Shown here in pieces: positions 17,131 through 25,620 of a stretch of 64,000 bases of DNA. A model generated the notes under the pieces. It was not told where the DNA came from, did no database searches, and saw nothing but the letters and a program-made list of their open reading frames with translations. A program made the translations under genes and the position numbers. Position 1 is the first letter of the stretch. Every line of letters begins with the position of its first letter. The stretch is from Bradyrhizobium sp. CCGB01 (GTDB lineage: Bacteria; Pseudomonadota; Alphaproteobacteria; Rhizobiales; Xanthobacteraceae): contig NZ_JANADK010000001.1 in assembly GCF_024199795.1 (NCBI RefSeq), positions 8,556,001 through 8,620,000 of the forward strand. Direction: 5' to 3'.

Positions 17131-17247
17131 GTAGGGTGGGTTAGCCCAGCGGACTGCGCGAAGCGCAGGCCGCTGGGCGTAACCCACCTCTTCTGCCTCT
17201 GCGGATACGAACAGTGGTGGGTTACGCCTTCGGCTAACCCACCCTAC
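17131..17247. repeat. Dispersed inverted repeat (GTAGGGTGGGTTAGC type)
   Basis: Arms GTAGGGTGGGTTAGC (from 17131) and GGCTAACCCACCCTAC (to 17247) surround an inner hairpin (CCCAGCGG...CCGCTGGG with GCGAAGCGC). It lies between the convergent TauE and LysE genes and may act as a shared terminator. Confidence 0.8.
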
Positions 17248-17275
17248 GCAGCCTCGTGTCATTCGTTCGAACGAG

Positions 17276-17908
17276 TTACCGCGTCTCCAGCATGGCGACG
17301 CGGATGCCGAGATAGACGAAGAGGCCGCCGAGTGCGCGGTTGACCCAGGCGATCGCGCCCTCGGAGCGCCGCAGGCGGTGCGCGGCCTTGGCTGCGAACG
17401 CCGCCAGCACCAGGCACCACAGCGTCCCCGTAAAGATGAAGATCAGGCCGAGCGTCAGGAAGGCGAGCGGCTTCTGCGGTGAATCGGCTGCGACGAATTG
17501 CGGCAGGAAGGCCAGGAAGAACAGCGCGACCTTGGGATTGAGCGCGTTGGTGAAGACGCCCTGGAGGAAAACCCGCCGCAGCGAGCTCCGCGCCGGCTCA
17601 TCGATGGCTGAGGCCAGCACCGGGCGTGACCACAGCATCTGAAGTCCGGTTACGACGAGGTAGGCCGCGCCGACCAGCTTCAGGATCGAGAAGGCAGTCG
17701 ATGAGGCCATCAGCAGGGCCGAAAGGCCGATCGCCGCGCCCGCGACGTGGAAAAAGCAGCCGCAACTGATGCCGAGCGCCGCTGCGGCACCACCTCGCCA
17801 GCCCATCTGCATGCTGCGGCCGATCACATAGACCGTGTCAGGCCCCGGCGTGATGTTGAGCAGTATGCCCGACAGGATGAAGAGCCAGATTTCGTGAATG
17901 CCCAGCAT
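17276..17908 (-). CDS. LysE/RhtB family amino-acid exporter
   Basis: A 210-aa membrane protein with six predicted helices. The LysE signature near the N-terminus is present (LNITPGPDTVYVIGRS, then GGAAAALGISCG), and the NPKVALFFLAFLPQF segment in the middle is typical of RhtB-like homoserine, threonine or branched-chain amino-acid exporters. The gene is divergent from the cyclase gene. The intergenic region has nested AT-rich repeats that could bind an Lrp-type regulator, but no such gene is adjacent. Confidence 0.9.
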   Translation of the reverse strand: MLGIHEIWLFILSGILLNITPGPDTVYVIGRSMQMGWRGGAAAALGISCGCFFHVAGAAIGLSALLMASSTAFSILKLVGAAYLVVTGLQMLWSRPVLASAIDEPARSSLRRVFLQGVFTNALNPKVALFFLAFLPQFVAADSPQKPLAFLTLGLIFIFTGTLWCLVLAAFAAKAAHRLRRSEGAIAWVNRALGGLFVYLGIRVAMLETR

Positions 17909-17975
17909 GTGAGGTGTCCCCGTCAGCCCTGAAAGGCGGGCTTATTCGGTTCGGCCGCCGCCGTCCACCGCCAGG

Positions 17976-18005
17976 ATTGCAGAGAATTTACCTAGAATTT
18001 GCAAT
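17976..18005. promoter_or_regulatory. AT-rich nested repeat upstream of the LysE gene
   Basis: ATTGCA (17976-17981) and TGCAAT (18000-18005) form an inverted pair around two direct AGAATTT copies (17983-17989 and 17994-18000), offset by 11 bases, or one helical turn. It stands out in a GC-rich sequence, in a divergent promoter region. A regulator site, perhaps of Lrp/AsnC type, is inferred. Confidence 0.4.
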
Positions 18006-18121
18006 GCGGATCATACTTTCGCTCGGCCTCATCTGCTTTATAAAGGCAGGGTTCTTGAAATGCGGGATTCGAGGCGACTGCCACGCCGTGGCCGGTCATC
18101 GATCCCTTGGAGCTCCGGGAT

Positions 18122-19918
18122 ATGGAAAGACGCCTGGCCGCCATCGTCTGCGCCGATGTCGCCGGCTATTCGCGCATGATGGGCAGCGACGAGGCCGGCA
18201 CCCATGCCGCCTTCAAGGCCCATCGCAGCGCGATCCATCCCATCATCCTCAACCACGGCGGCCGCGTCGTCAAAAACACCGGCGACGGCTTTCTGCTCGA
18301 GTTCGCGAGCATCGTCGGCGCCGCCGAGGCTGCGATCGCCATGCAGACGCTGATGGCGGAGCGCAACCATCACCTGCCTGCCGAGCGCGCCATGCAGTTT
18401 CGCCTCGGCATCCACATGGGCGACGTCATCGCCGACGAGGACGAGGTATTCGGTGACGATGTCAACATTGCCGTCCGCCTCGAATCCGTGGCGAGCCCCG
18501 GCGGCTTCGCCATCTCGGCCAAGGCTTACCGGGAGGCAAGCAAGCACCTGACCGTGCCGCTGGTCGATGCCGGCAACCATCGCTTCAAGAACATCAAGGA
18601 TGCGGTCGGGGTCTGGACCTGGACGCCCGAGGGCGCACCGGCGCTCGCGCCCGAGCTGAGGGAGGCCTCGGCCCTGTCGCAGCAGTACCGCACGGCGATC
18701 GTCGGTGTGCTGCCCTTCGCCAATCTCAGCGACGCCCAGGACGAATATTTTTCCGACGGCCTCACCGAGGATCTGATCCACGCGCTGTCGCTGCAATCCT
18801 TCTATCGCGTGCTGAGCCGCAACTCGACCTTCGCCTTCAAGGGCAACAATGTCAGCACGCGCCTGATCGCGCGCGAGATCGACGCCACCTATCTGATCCA
18901 GGGATCGGTGCGGCGCGCCGGAGCCAAGATCCGCGTCACCGCCGAGCTGATCGCGCCGGAGACCGGCGAGCAGCTCTGGACCGGGCGCTACGACCGCGAC
19001 ATCGGCGACCTGTTCGCGATGCAGGACGAGATCACCACCAATTTGTCCGCCGCCATCGCCACCGAGATCGTCCGTGCCGAGGCCTCGGCGCCGGCGCGGC
19101 TCTCCACCGACGTCAGCGCCTGGGACCGCTTCCTCAAGGGGCTGTCGCACTACTACCGGCAGACCAAGGAGGATTTGGCCACCGCCGTCGACCTGTTCCG
19201 GGAAGCCATCAGGCTCGACCCCAAGCTGTCGATCGCGCACGCCTATCTTGCCACGATCCAGATCCAGAGCATCCAGTTCGGATGGGTCAAGGGCACGCGC
19301 GAGATGTGGGCCGAGGCGATGAACCTCGCCGAGACCAGCGTTCGGCTCGACCCGCGCTCCTCCTTCGCGTTCTCGATCCTGTCCTGGGCGCATGCGATGG
19401 AGGGACACTACGAGGCCGCGATGGACGCCGCCAAGCGCGCCGTCGCGCTCAACCCCTACGACATGGGCGCGCGCGGCGTGCTCGGCATCTGCCATTTCGT
19501 CACCGGCGAGCACCGCGAGGCGATCGAGATGTTCTCGATGGCCTCGCAGCGCGACAACAGCGACCCACGCTACCAATGGGCCGCGCTGAACGCCTTCAGC
19601 CATTATCTGCTGAGGCAATACGACGCGACGCTGTCATGGGCCCGCGAGCAGCTCTACATCAACCCGAACCACATGCAGGCGCTGGCGATCCGCGCCGCGG
19701 CGCTGGCACAGTTGCGCCGGGACGACGAGGCGGCCGAGGCCGCCGGCGTGCTCATGCGCAACTACCCGACCCTGAATGTCGACCGTCACTTGCGCAATTT
19801 CCACTGGAAGCGGCCCGAGGACCTCGCCCATTACCGCGAGGGGCTTCTGAATGCGGGCGTGCCGCTGGGCAAGCTGACCCTGGTCCAGAGCGACGTCAAA
19901 CGCGCCGCCGAGTCCTGA
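18122..19918 (+). CDS. Class III adenylate/guanylate cyclase with FlgO/TolB-like and TPR regions
   Basis: About 598 aa. Residues 1-170 are a class III cyclase domain: both metal Asp residues are visible (CADVAGYSRMMG and NTGDGFLLEF), followed by GIHMGDVI and GDDVNIAVRLE. Residues about 190-330 match the beta-rich module seen after such cyclases (VGVLPFANLSDAQDEYFSDGLTEDLIHAL, then LIQGSVRRAG). The C-terminal 260 residues are TPR-like helices. No membrane segment is seen, so it is probably cytoplasmic. Start ATG 18122 has GGAG at 18109-18112; an in-frame TTG at 18107 is less likely. Rhizobia carry many such cyclases, and the input signal is unknown. Confidence 0.88.
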   Translation: MERRLAAIVCADVAGYSRMMGSDEAGTHAAFKAHRSAIHPIILNHGGRVVKNTGDGFLLEFASIVGAAEAAIAMQTLMAERNHHLPAERAMQFRLGIHMGDVIADEDEVFGDDVNIAVRLESVASPGGFAISAKAYREASKHLTVPLVDAGNHRFKNIKDAVGVWTWTPEGAPALAPELREASALSQQYRTAIVGVLPFANLSDAQDEYFSDGLTEDLIHALSLQSFYRVLSRNSTFAFKGNNVSTRLIAREIDATYLIQGSVRRAGAKIRVTAELIAPETGEQLWTGRYDRDIGDLFAMQDEITTNLSAAIATEIVRAEASAPARLSTDVSAWDRFLKGLSHYYRQTKEDLATAVDLFREAIRLDPKLSIAHAYLATIQIQSIQFGWVKGTREMWAEAMNLAETSVRLDPRSSFAFSILSWAHAMEGHYEAAMDAAKRAVALNPYDMGARGVLGICHFVTGEHREAIEMFSMASQRDNSDPRYQWAALNAFSHYLLRQYDATLSWAREQLYINPNHMQALAIRAAALAQLRRDDEAAEAAGVLMRNYPTLNVDRHLRNFHWKRPEDLAHYREGLLNAGVPLGKLTLVQSDVKRAAES

Positions 19919-20116
19919 CAGGCGGTCGCCGGCCCTCCAACGGTTCTTCTCGGTCCTCCAGGCAACCTCGCGCCGGCTTTTATTGACACGACAGTGAATT
20001 CGGCCACACTTCGCTACACGCTGAAGTAGTATAACCTGCTGTCGGTTTGTTAGGACTTTCCGCGCTTGATCGGCGCGTCTGCATTTCACGATTCGCTGTT
20101 TTCAGGAATTTGGGCC

Positions 20117-22885
20117 ATGAACGACCCCGCCTCGAAGCCCCCCTTCGATCCCTCGATCCAGGTCTCGCCAGACAATCCCTGCCCCTTCCTGCGCGGCCTC
20201 GTCGGCGAAGGTTTTGTCGACGGCGGCACCGTCCCGATCGGCAAGCTATCGGAGACGATCGCGAATGCCAGCGGCGACAAGGGGCTGATGAAGACGGTGG
20301 CCCGCGTCGAGACCCGCGGCATCGCACTCATCGCCAACGGCTTCGGTCACATCCTGAAGAGCATGTTTTCGGGGGCACAGCTCGATGCCCTGCGCGGCGG
20401 CCCCCTGGACAAGCACGGCGCCGGTTCGCGAATCCTCAGCGTCGACGGCAAGGTCGATGAGGACCAGATCGCCCGCCTGGCCAGCTTCGGCAGGGCCTAT
20501 TCCGATCCGAACGGCGGCGGCACCGAGCCCGGCATCAACGCGTCGGAAATACAGACCTACATGCGCGACAACCTCAAGCGCGCCGGGAGCGCCGTGCGCT
20601 GGTATTACCCGATATTGATGCAATTCGAATGGCCCATCCTGCTGAAGATCATGGGCAAGGGCGAGGGCGAGAACCGCTATCTCGCCATCGCCGACGTGCG
20701 CACGCTGTTCAACGAGCGCCAGTTTCCTGCGCGCATCAACCAGCGGGTCGTGTCGCAGCCGGTGCTGTCGACCTGCCAGCGCGTGGTGCGGGGCGCCCTC
20801 AAGCTTGCGGCCCTGCTGATCGCCTTCGGCCTTCTCGCCCTCGTCGCGGTCGCCGAATTCCCCAACCAGGTCCGCGCCATGCTGCCGCAGAAGGGGATCC
20901 TCGTGAATCTTCTGCCGCCGCCCTTGCCCACGGTCCCCGAGACGACGGCCGCCTTCTGGCTCGAGCAGAACTGGTCGCTGAAGGACCGGCACTGGTTCCA
21001 CCATGCCAGCCAGGGCACCGCGACCTTTCCGGTGCCCTATGAGTGGTTCATGGCGCTGGAGCAGCCGCGCCTGCATCTGTTCTCGCGGCCGGGCATGATG
21101 AAGGACAGCTCCTATCTCGAGAGCTTCGGCTTCATCCCGAGCCCGCAATCGATCCAGACCGACGCGACGACGCTGCGCCGCTTCGGCTACGCCAATGTCT
21201 ACGAGACGACACAGGTGCCGGACTGGTCGACGAGGTGGACCCCCGCCGAGAACGTCGACGGCCTGCCGGTCGGCTTCGCGCGCATGACCGGCGTCGTCGA
21301 TCCCGCGACGGGCCATCGCGAACAGGACAAGATCGGGCTGACTTGCGCGGCCTGCCATACCGGCCAGATCCATTACCAGGGCATCGACGTCCGCTTCGAC
21401 GGCGGCCCGGCCATGACCGACCTGAAGAAGCTCGAGCTCTCCACCGGCCTGTCGATCGCCTACACGCTGTACGTCCCGTTCCGCTTCCAGCGCTTCGCCG
21501 ATCGCGTGCTCGGGCCCGAAGCCAGCAAGACGGACCGCGACGCGCTCAAGCAGAAGCTCAGCGCGATCGGCAAATTCCTGATCGACTGGCAGGAGAAGTA
21601 CAACGAGACGATCGAGCACAAGCAGACCTGGGACGGCAAGCAGCAGAAGGATACCGAGGAAGGGTTCGGCCGCCTCGACGCCCTCAACCGCATCGGCAAC
21701 CAGGTGTTCTCGCAGGATCTCGCGCTCAGCGGGGTCAAGGGATTTGAGAAGAACCTGCACGCCCAGGACGCGCCGGTCAGCTTCCCCGCGATCTGGACCG
21801 TGCCGTGGTTCAAGTTCGCCCAATATGATGCCTCGATCGAGCAGCCGCTGATCCGCAACGCCGGCGAAGCCCTCGGCGTCACCGCGCTGCTCAACCTGTC
21901 CGACGCCTATCCGGAGGACAGGCTTTGGCGCTCCACGGTTCACATCAGGACGCTCGGCTGGATCGAGGACATGCTCAGGGGTCCCGATCCGTTCAAGCCG
22001 GCCGATCCCTCCGCCGATCCGAAATTCGGCGGCCTGCTGGCACCGCAATGGCCCTCGCAGATCCTCGGCGACGCATGGAGGATCGATCCGAAGAAGGTCG
22101 ACAATGGCCGCAAGATCTACGCCGAGATGTGCTCTGGATGCCATTTGCCGGCCGTCAACACCAAGGCCTTCTGGTCCTCGGGACATTGGGAGCCGAGCGG
22201 CGACAGCAAGGTCCTGAACGCGGTGACGATCCCTCTCGACGAGATCAAGACGGATCCCGAACAGTCGCTCGTGCTCGGCAAGAGGATCGTCGACGTGCCG
22301 GGCTTCCTGAAGGTGAATACCGCGGACCTCCAGACCTGGTGGCAATGCGACATCCCGACCAAGAGCTCGCCGACCGAGATGGTCTACGCGCTCGGCCTCA
22401 TGACGGTGGTCGATCTCGTCGCCCGCAAATGGATGGACGACGAGAAGGTCCCGGACGCCGAGCGGGCGAAGCTGTGGAATATGGCGCGCAAGAACTGTCT
22501 CAATCCGGCGCCCGAGCCGCGCTACCGGGCGCGCCCGCTGAACGGCATCTGGGCGACCGCGCCCTATCTGCACAACGGTTCGGTGCCTTCGCTCTACTGG
22601 CTGCTCAAGCCGCAGAACGAACGCCCGCAAAAATTCTGCATGGGCCGCCGCGACTATGATCCCGTGACCGTCGGCTTCGCGGTCACCGCCGACGAGCGCT
22701 GCAAGACGGGCGAAACGCAGTTCTCAATGACCGGCTCCGACGGCAAGCCGGTGCAGGGCAACAGCGTGCTCGGCCATTCCTTCGAGCGCAAGGAAGGCGA
22801 ACCGAAACGCCCCGGCGTGATCGGCCGCGTGTTCAAGGACGACAACGAGCGCTACGAGCTGATCGAGTATCTGAAGACGTTGTAG
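20117..22885 (+). CDS. Membrane-anchored RoxA-like dihaem c-type cytochrome with extra N-terminal domain
   Basis: About 922 aa from ATG 20117. Residues 1-210 form a soluble domain I cannot name, starting near CPFLRGLVGEGFVDGGTVPIG. One strong membrane helix follows (about 221-243, LKLAALLIAFGLLALVAVA). The remaining 680 residues carry two haem c sites, CAACHTG (about 412) and CSGCHLP (about 673), and the phrase LNGIWATAPYLHNGSVPSLYWLL. That phrase is typical of the RoxA/RoxB rubber-oxygenase-like and MauG/dihaem-peroxidase-related group. The haem part would face the periplasm and the N-domain the cytoplasm. RoxA itself has a cleaved signal and no such N-domain. The function is open: oxygenase, peroxidase or electron-transfer protein. 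Confidence 0.8.
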   Translation: MNDPASKPPFDPSIQVSPDNPCPFLRGLVGEGFVDGGTVPIGKLSETIANASGDKGLMKTVARVETRGIALIANGFGHILKSMFSGAQLDALRGGPLDKHGAGSRILSVDGKVDEDQIARLASFGRAYSDPNGGGTEPGINASEIQTYMRDNLKRAGSAVRWYYPILMQFEWPILLKIMGKGEGENRYLAIADVRTLFNERQFPARINQRVVSQPVLSTCQRVVRGALKLAALLIAFGLLALVAVAEFPNQVRAMLPQKGILVNLLPPPLPTVPETTAAFWLEQNWSLKDRHWFHHASQGTATFPVPYEWFMALEQPRLHLFSRPGMMKDSSYLESFGFIPSPQSIQTDATTLRRFGYANVYETTQVPDWSTRWTPAENVDGLPVGFARMTGVVDPATGHREQDKIGLTCAACHTGQIHYQGIDVRFDGGPAMTDLKKLELSTGLSIAYTLYVPFRFQRFADRVLGPEASKTDRDALKQKLSAIGKFLIDWQEKYNETIEHKQTWDGKQQKDTEEGFGRLDALNRIGNQVFSQDLALSGVKGFEKNLHAQDAPVSFPAIWTVPWFKFAQYDASIEQPLIRNAGEALGVTALLNLSDAYPEDRLWRSTVHIRTLGWIEDMLRGPDPFKPADPSADPKFGGLLAPQWPSQILGDAWRIDPKKVDNGRKIYAEMCSGCHLPAVNTKAFWSSGHWEPSGDSKVLNAVTIPLDEIKTDPEQSLVLGKRIVDVPGFLKVNTADLQTWWQCDIPTKSSPTEMVYALGLMTVVDLVARKWMDDEKVPDAERAKLWNMARKNCLNPAPEPRYRARPLNGIWATAPYLHNGSVPSLYWLLKPQNERPQKFCMGRRDYDPVTVGFAVTADERCKTGETQFSMTGSDGKPVQGNSVLGHSFERKEGEPKRPGVIGRVFKDDNERYELIEYLKTL

Positions 22886-22927
22886 CGCGCCGAATCGCCA
22901 TGGTCCGCGCGATCAAGCGCGCAACCT

Positions 22928-23875
22928 TCACTTGAACAGCGGCGTGCCCGGCACGAAGGCGTCGAAGGCGGCCCAGAACTGGGAGCGGTAGCGGTCCTGC
23001 TCCTGGAGGATTTCGTGCTTGGCGCCGGCGATCACGAGATGGGAGCCGGCACGCAAATGATAGGCGAACTCCTCGATCGCCGCGGTCGAGACCACGGTGT
23101 CGCTGGAGGCCGCCAGCATCAGGATCGGCTGACGGATCTCGGAGGGGTAGTTCACGCCCTTGAAGGTGTTGATGGCGCGGAAGGCGGTATCGGCCCAGGC
23201 GATCGTCGGTGACGCGAGCCCGAGCGTCGGATCCTCCTCCAGGATCGCAGCATTGCGCGCGTAGCGCACGGGATCGCTGGTCAGAGGGTTGTTGATGAAG
23301 GGATTGAGCCCGGTGATGCGGTCAGTGCCGCCGGGAACATAGCGGCCGCCCTGCCCCAGCAGGCGCATCGTCCTGAGCAGCATCCGCGCCGGAAACGAGG
23401 TGGCGCGGCCGGGCAGATCGATCATCGGCGCGGACAGCACCATGCGGTCGAACCAGCGCTTGCCGGCATGCGCGATCCGCAACATCACGGTGCCGCCCAT
23501 GGAGTGCGCGAGTGCGAAGAACGGCGGCGGACAATCCGGCAGCACCACCTGCTGCACGAAGGTCTCGACGTCGATCTCGAAATCGGAGAAGTCGCGCACA
23601 TAGCCCTTGCGCGGATCGCGCAGGCGGCGCGAGGAGTGGCCCTGCCCGCGCCAGTCGATCATCGCCACCGCAAAGCCGCGGTCGCGCAAATCGCGCACGG
23701 TCTCGAAATATTTCTCGATCTGCTCGCTGCGTCCGGTGAAGACGCAAACCGTGCCCTTGCGGTTCGCCGGCGGCGCCCAGCGCGCAAAGCGCAGCTCGAC
23801 GCCATCGGGGGTCTTGATGGTGCCGCTGACGACGTCTTCGGGTACGGGATTGGACGGGATTGAGACCAGCGTCAT
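22928..23875 (-). CDS. Alpha/beta hydrolase, lysophospholipase-like (serine aminopeptidase S33 family)
   Basis: About 315 aa from ATG 23875 (an in-frame TTG at 23893 would add six residues). The nucleophile elbow is AHSMGG near residue 120, the oxyanion-region phrase is MIDWRGQGHSSR, and the late Asp/His appear in ASSDTVVS and GAKHEIL. This is the pattern of PldB-type lysophospholipases and monoacylglycerol lipases. No signal peptide is visible. It is convergent with the dihaem cytochrome gene and runs away from the hsp20 gene. Confidence 0.87.
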   Translation of the reverse strand: MTLVSIPSNPVPEDVVSGTIKTPDGVELRFARWAPPANRKGTVCVFTGRSEQIEKYFETVRDLRDRGFAVAMIDWRGQGHSSRRLRDPRKGYVRDFSDFEIDVETFVQQVVLPDCPPPFFALAHSMGGTVMLRIAHAGKRWFDRMVLSAPMIDLPGRATSFPARMLLRTMRLLGQGGRYVPGGTDRITGLNPFINNPLTSDPVRYARNAAILEEDPTLGLASPTIAWADTAFRAINTFKGVNYPSEIRQPILMLAASSDTVVSTAAIEEFAYHLRAGSHLVIAGAKHEILQEQDRYRSQFWAAFDAFVPGTPLFK

Positions 23876-23934
23876 GGGCGGGAAGTACTGCAAATCAAGG
23901 GGCTAAAGCGCCGAAAAGGCGCGAATGCCGCCCT

Positions 23935-23962
23935 CTTGAACGCCGTCTCGCTCCACCCATAT
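23935..23962 (+). promoter_or_regulatory. RpoH (sigma-32)-like promoter of the small heat-shock gene
   Basis: CTTGAA (23935-23940), a 15-base spacer and CCCATAT (23956-23962) match the heat-shock sigma-32 consensus CTTGAAA-N11-16-CCCCATNT closely. Transcription would begin near 23970, giving a leader of about 110 nt that contains the ROSE-like hairpins. Confidence 0.8.
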
Positions 23963-24023
23963 CATTTTCGTGCAGGCCGCTACCAGTGTTTCGGAACCGG
24001 AACATCAGGCTGCACACAGACTA

Positions 24024-24080
24024 AAGCCCGGCCCGATTGGCGGGCGGGTTACCAACAGTCGCTCAATGGAGGACTTGACC
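24024..24080 (+). promoter_or_regulatory. ROSE-type RNA thermometer
   Basis: Two hairpins occupy the 3' part of the leader. The first is GC-rich with a bulged G: GCCCG (24031-24035) pairs with CGGGC (24041-24045), extended by CCC/GGG. The second is diagnostic: TCGCT (24059-24063) pairs with the Shine-Dalgarno AGGA (24070-24073), leaving G24061 bulged, plus A24057-T24075 and G24058-C24074. The U(U/C)GCU-to-SD pairing is the ROSE hallmark known from Bradyrhizobium small heat-shock genes. At low temperature the SD is masked; heat opens it. Confidence 0.83.
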
Positions 24081-24542
24081 ATGCGTACCTACGATCTCAC
24101 CCCGTTCTACCGTTCCACCGTCGGCTTCGACCGCCTCTTCAACCTGCTCGACCAGGCCGGTTCGGACGGCAGCCCCGGTTATCCCCCCTACAACATCGAG
24201 CGTACCGGCGAGAACGCCTACCGCATCACAGTTGCGGTCTCGGGCTTCGCCAAGGACGAGCTCTCCATCGTCGCGAAGGAAAACACGCTGACGATCAAGG
24301 GCGAGAAAGTCGCCAACGAGAACTCGAAGTCCGAAGTGCTCTACCGCGGCATCGCCGCGCGTGCCTTCGAGCGCGCCTTCCAGCTTGCCGACTTCGTGCA
24401 GGTGAAGGACGCCTCGCTCGAGAACGGGCTGCTTCATGTCGACCTCGTACGCGAGATTCCCGAAGCCAAGAAGCCGCGCCAGATCGCGATCAACACCAGC
24501 GCGCCGAAGGCGCAGGTGATCGAGAGCTCGGTCGCCGCCTAG
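24081..24542 (+). CDS. Small heat-shock protein, Hsp20/alpha-crystallin family
   Basis: A 153-aa ATP-independent holdase. The alpha-crystallin domain runs from about residue 35 (PPYNIERTGENAYRITVAVSGF) to 130, with the conserved late motif SLENGLLHVDL. The N-terminus (MRTYDLTPFYRSTVGFDRLF) is that of class A rhizobial Hsp20 proteins similar to IbpA/HspA. ATG 24081 is chosen because the SD GGAGGA (24068-24073) sits seven bases upstream and is the one masked by the thermometer; ATG 24066 would overlap it. A strong terminator follows. Confidence 0.93.
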   Translation: MRTYDLTPFYRSTVGFDRLFNLLDQAGSDGSPGYPPYNIERTGENAYRITVAVSGFAKDELSIVAKENTLTIKGEKVANENSKSEVLYRGIAARAFERAFQLADFVQVKDASLENGLLHVDLVREIPEAKKPRQIAINTSAPKAQVIESSVAA

Positions 24543-24570
24543 GCACGCACGCCACTTCCAGGTTGGGAAA

Positions 24571-24597
24571 ACGCCCCGGTGCCCCGGGGCGTTTTTT
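24571..24597 (+). terminator. Rho-independent terminator after hsp20
   Basis: A perfect 9-bp GC-rich stem ACGCCCCGG/CCGGGGCGT with a 4-nt loop, then TTTTTT (24592-24597), 29 bases after the hsp20 stop. Confidence 0.92.
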
Positions 24598-24694
24598 CGT
24601 TTTGCACTGCATCACAGAACGGTGAGGACCGTAACGCCGCGACTTCACGCTCCGTCCTTTGGGCATCGAACCCAAAACAAGACGGAGAACGATC

Positions 24695-25465
24695 ATGTCA
24701 CTTTGGCGCAGCCTTTTCGTCGCCGCGAGCCTGCTGGCGGCCCCCATCAGCCTCGCTCACGCGCAGACACCGCAAACGGTGAAAGCGAAGAACGTCGTGC
24801 TGGTGCACGGCGCCTGGGCCGACGGCTCGAGCTGGTCCGAGGTGATCCCGATCCTCCAGGCCGCAGGCCTGCATGTGACCGCCGTGCAGAATCCGCTGTC
24901 GTCGCTGGCGGACTCCGTCGAGGCCACCAAGCGCGCGCTGGCCGAGCAGGATGGACCGACCGTGCTGGTCGCGCATTCCTGGGGCGGCACCGTGATCAGC
25001 CAGGTCGGCAACGATCCGAAAGTCACCGGCCTCGTCTATGTCGCCGCCCGCGCGCCCGATGCGAACGAGGATTTTGTGGCACTGTCGAAGCAATTCCCGA
25101 CGGGGCCAGTGCGCGCCGGCATTGTCGAGCGCGACGGCTACACAAAACTGTCGGAAGACGCCTTCCTGAAGTATTTCGCCAATGGCGTCGCTCCGGAACG
25201 CGCGAAGGAGCTCTACGCGGTGCAATGGCCGACGGCAGCCTCGATCTTCGCCGGCCGCACCACGGAAGCGGCATGGCATTCCAAGCCGAGCTGGTACGCG
25301 GTGTCGAAGAAAGACGACACCATCAATCCGGATTTCGAGCGCTTCCTCGCCAAGCGCATGAACGCAACCACGGTCGAGCTCGATGCCGGCCACCTCTCGC
25401 TGGTGTCGCATCCGAAGGACGTGGCGAATTTGATCCTGGACGCCGCGGGGTATCCGCGGAGCTGA
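24695..25465 (+). CDS. Secreted alpha/beta hydrolase (esterase EstC/HNL-like)
   Basis: About 256 aa from ATG 24695. A Sec signal (MSLWRSLFVAASLLAAPISL, then AHAQ) precedes an alpha/beta-hydrolase domain of the plant hydroxynitrile-lyase/esterase type: VVLVHGAWADGSSW (oxyanion hole), nucleophile in VAHSWGGTV, and the C-terminal LDAGHLSLVSHP with the catalytic His. The predicted location is the periplasm. The natural substrate is unknown, as the group is widespread and poorly characterised. Monocistronic, between two terminators. Confidence 0.87.
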   Translation: MSLWRSLFVAASLLAAPISLAHAQTPQTVKAKNVVLVHGAWADGSSWSEVIPILQAAGLHVTAVQNPLSSLADSVEATKRALAEQDGPTVLVAHSWGGTVISQVGNDPKVTGLVYVAARAPDANEDFVALSKQFPTGPVRAGIVERDGYTKLSEDAFLKYFANGVAPERAKELYAVQWPTAASIFAGRTTEAAWHSKPSWYAVSKKDDTINPDFERFLAKRMNATTVELDAGHLSLVSHPKDVANLILDAAGYPRS

Positions 25466-25482
25466 GGCGAGCGCTGTAACAG

Positions 25483-25512
25483 AAAGGCGCTCGAGGTCGT
25501 CGGGCGCTTTTT
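25483..25512 (+). terminator. Rho-independent terminator after the secreted hydrolase
   Basis: Stem AAAG(G)CGCTCGA with TCGGGCGCTTT (one bulge, one G-U pair), 5-nt loop, then a T-run (25508-25512), 18 bases after the stop codon. Confidence 0.78.
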
Positions 25513-25537
25513 GTTTTGCTCAGCTCTCCCCCCGGCC

Positions 25538-25563
25538 GTCGTCCCTGCGAACGCAGGGACGAC
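25538..25563. repeat. Short palindromic repeat GTCGTCCCTGC...GCAGGGACGAC
   Basis: Eleven-base arms around a 4-nt centre (GAAC), in the gap between convergent genes. The wording matches a short dispersed repeat common in Bradyrhizobium; it appears once in this window. Confidence 0.6.
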
Positions 25564-25620
25564 CGCGTGTGTATGGTTCGTGGTTCGCCCTTCACAGCGA
25601 GCCGCGTCAAACCCGCAGCG

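Noticed and set aside
20246..22630. A 794-codon minus-strand frame
   Set aside because: Antisense to the dihaem cytochrome gene; Arg/Gly/Asp-rich composition with no domain.
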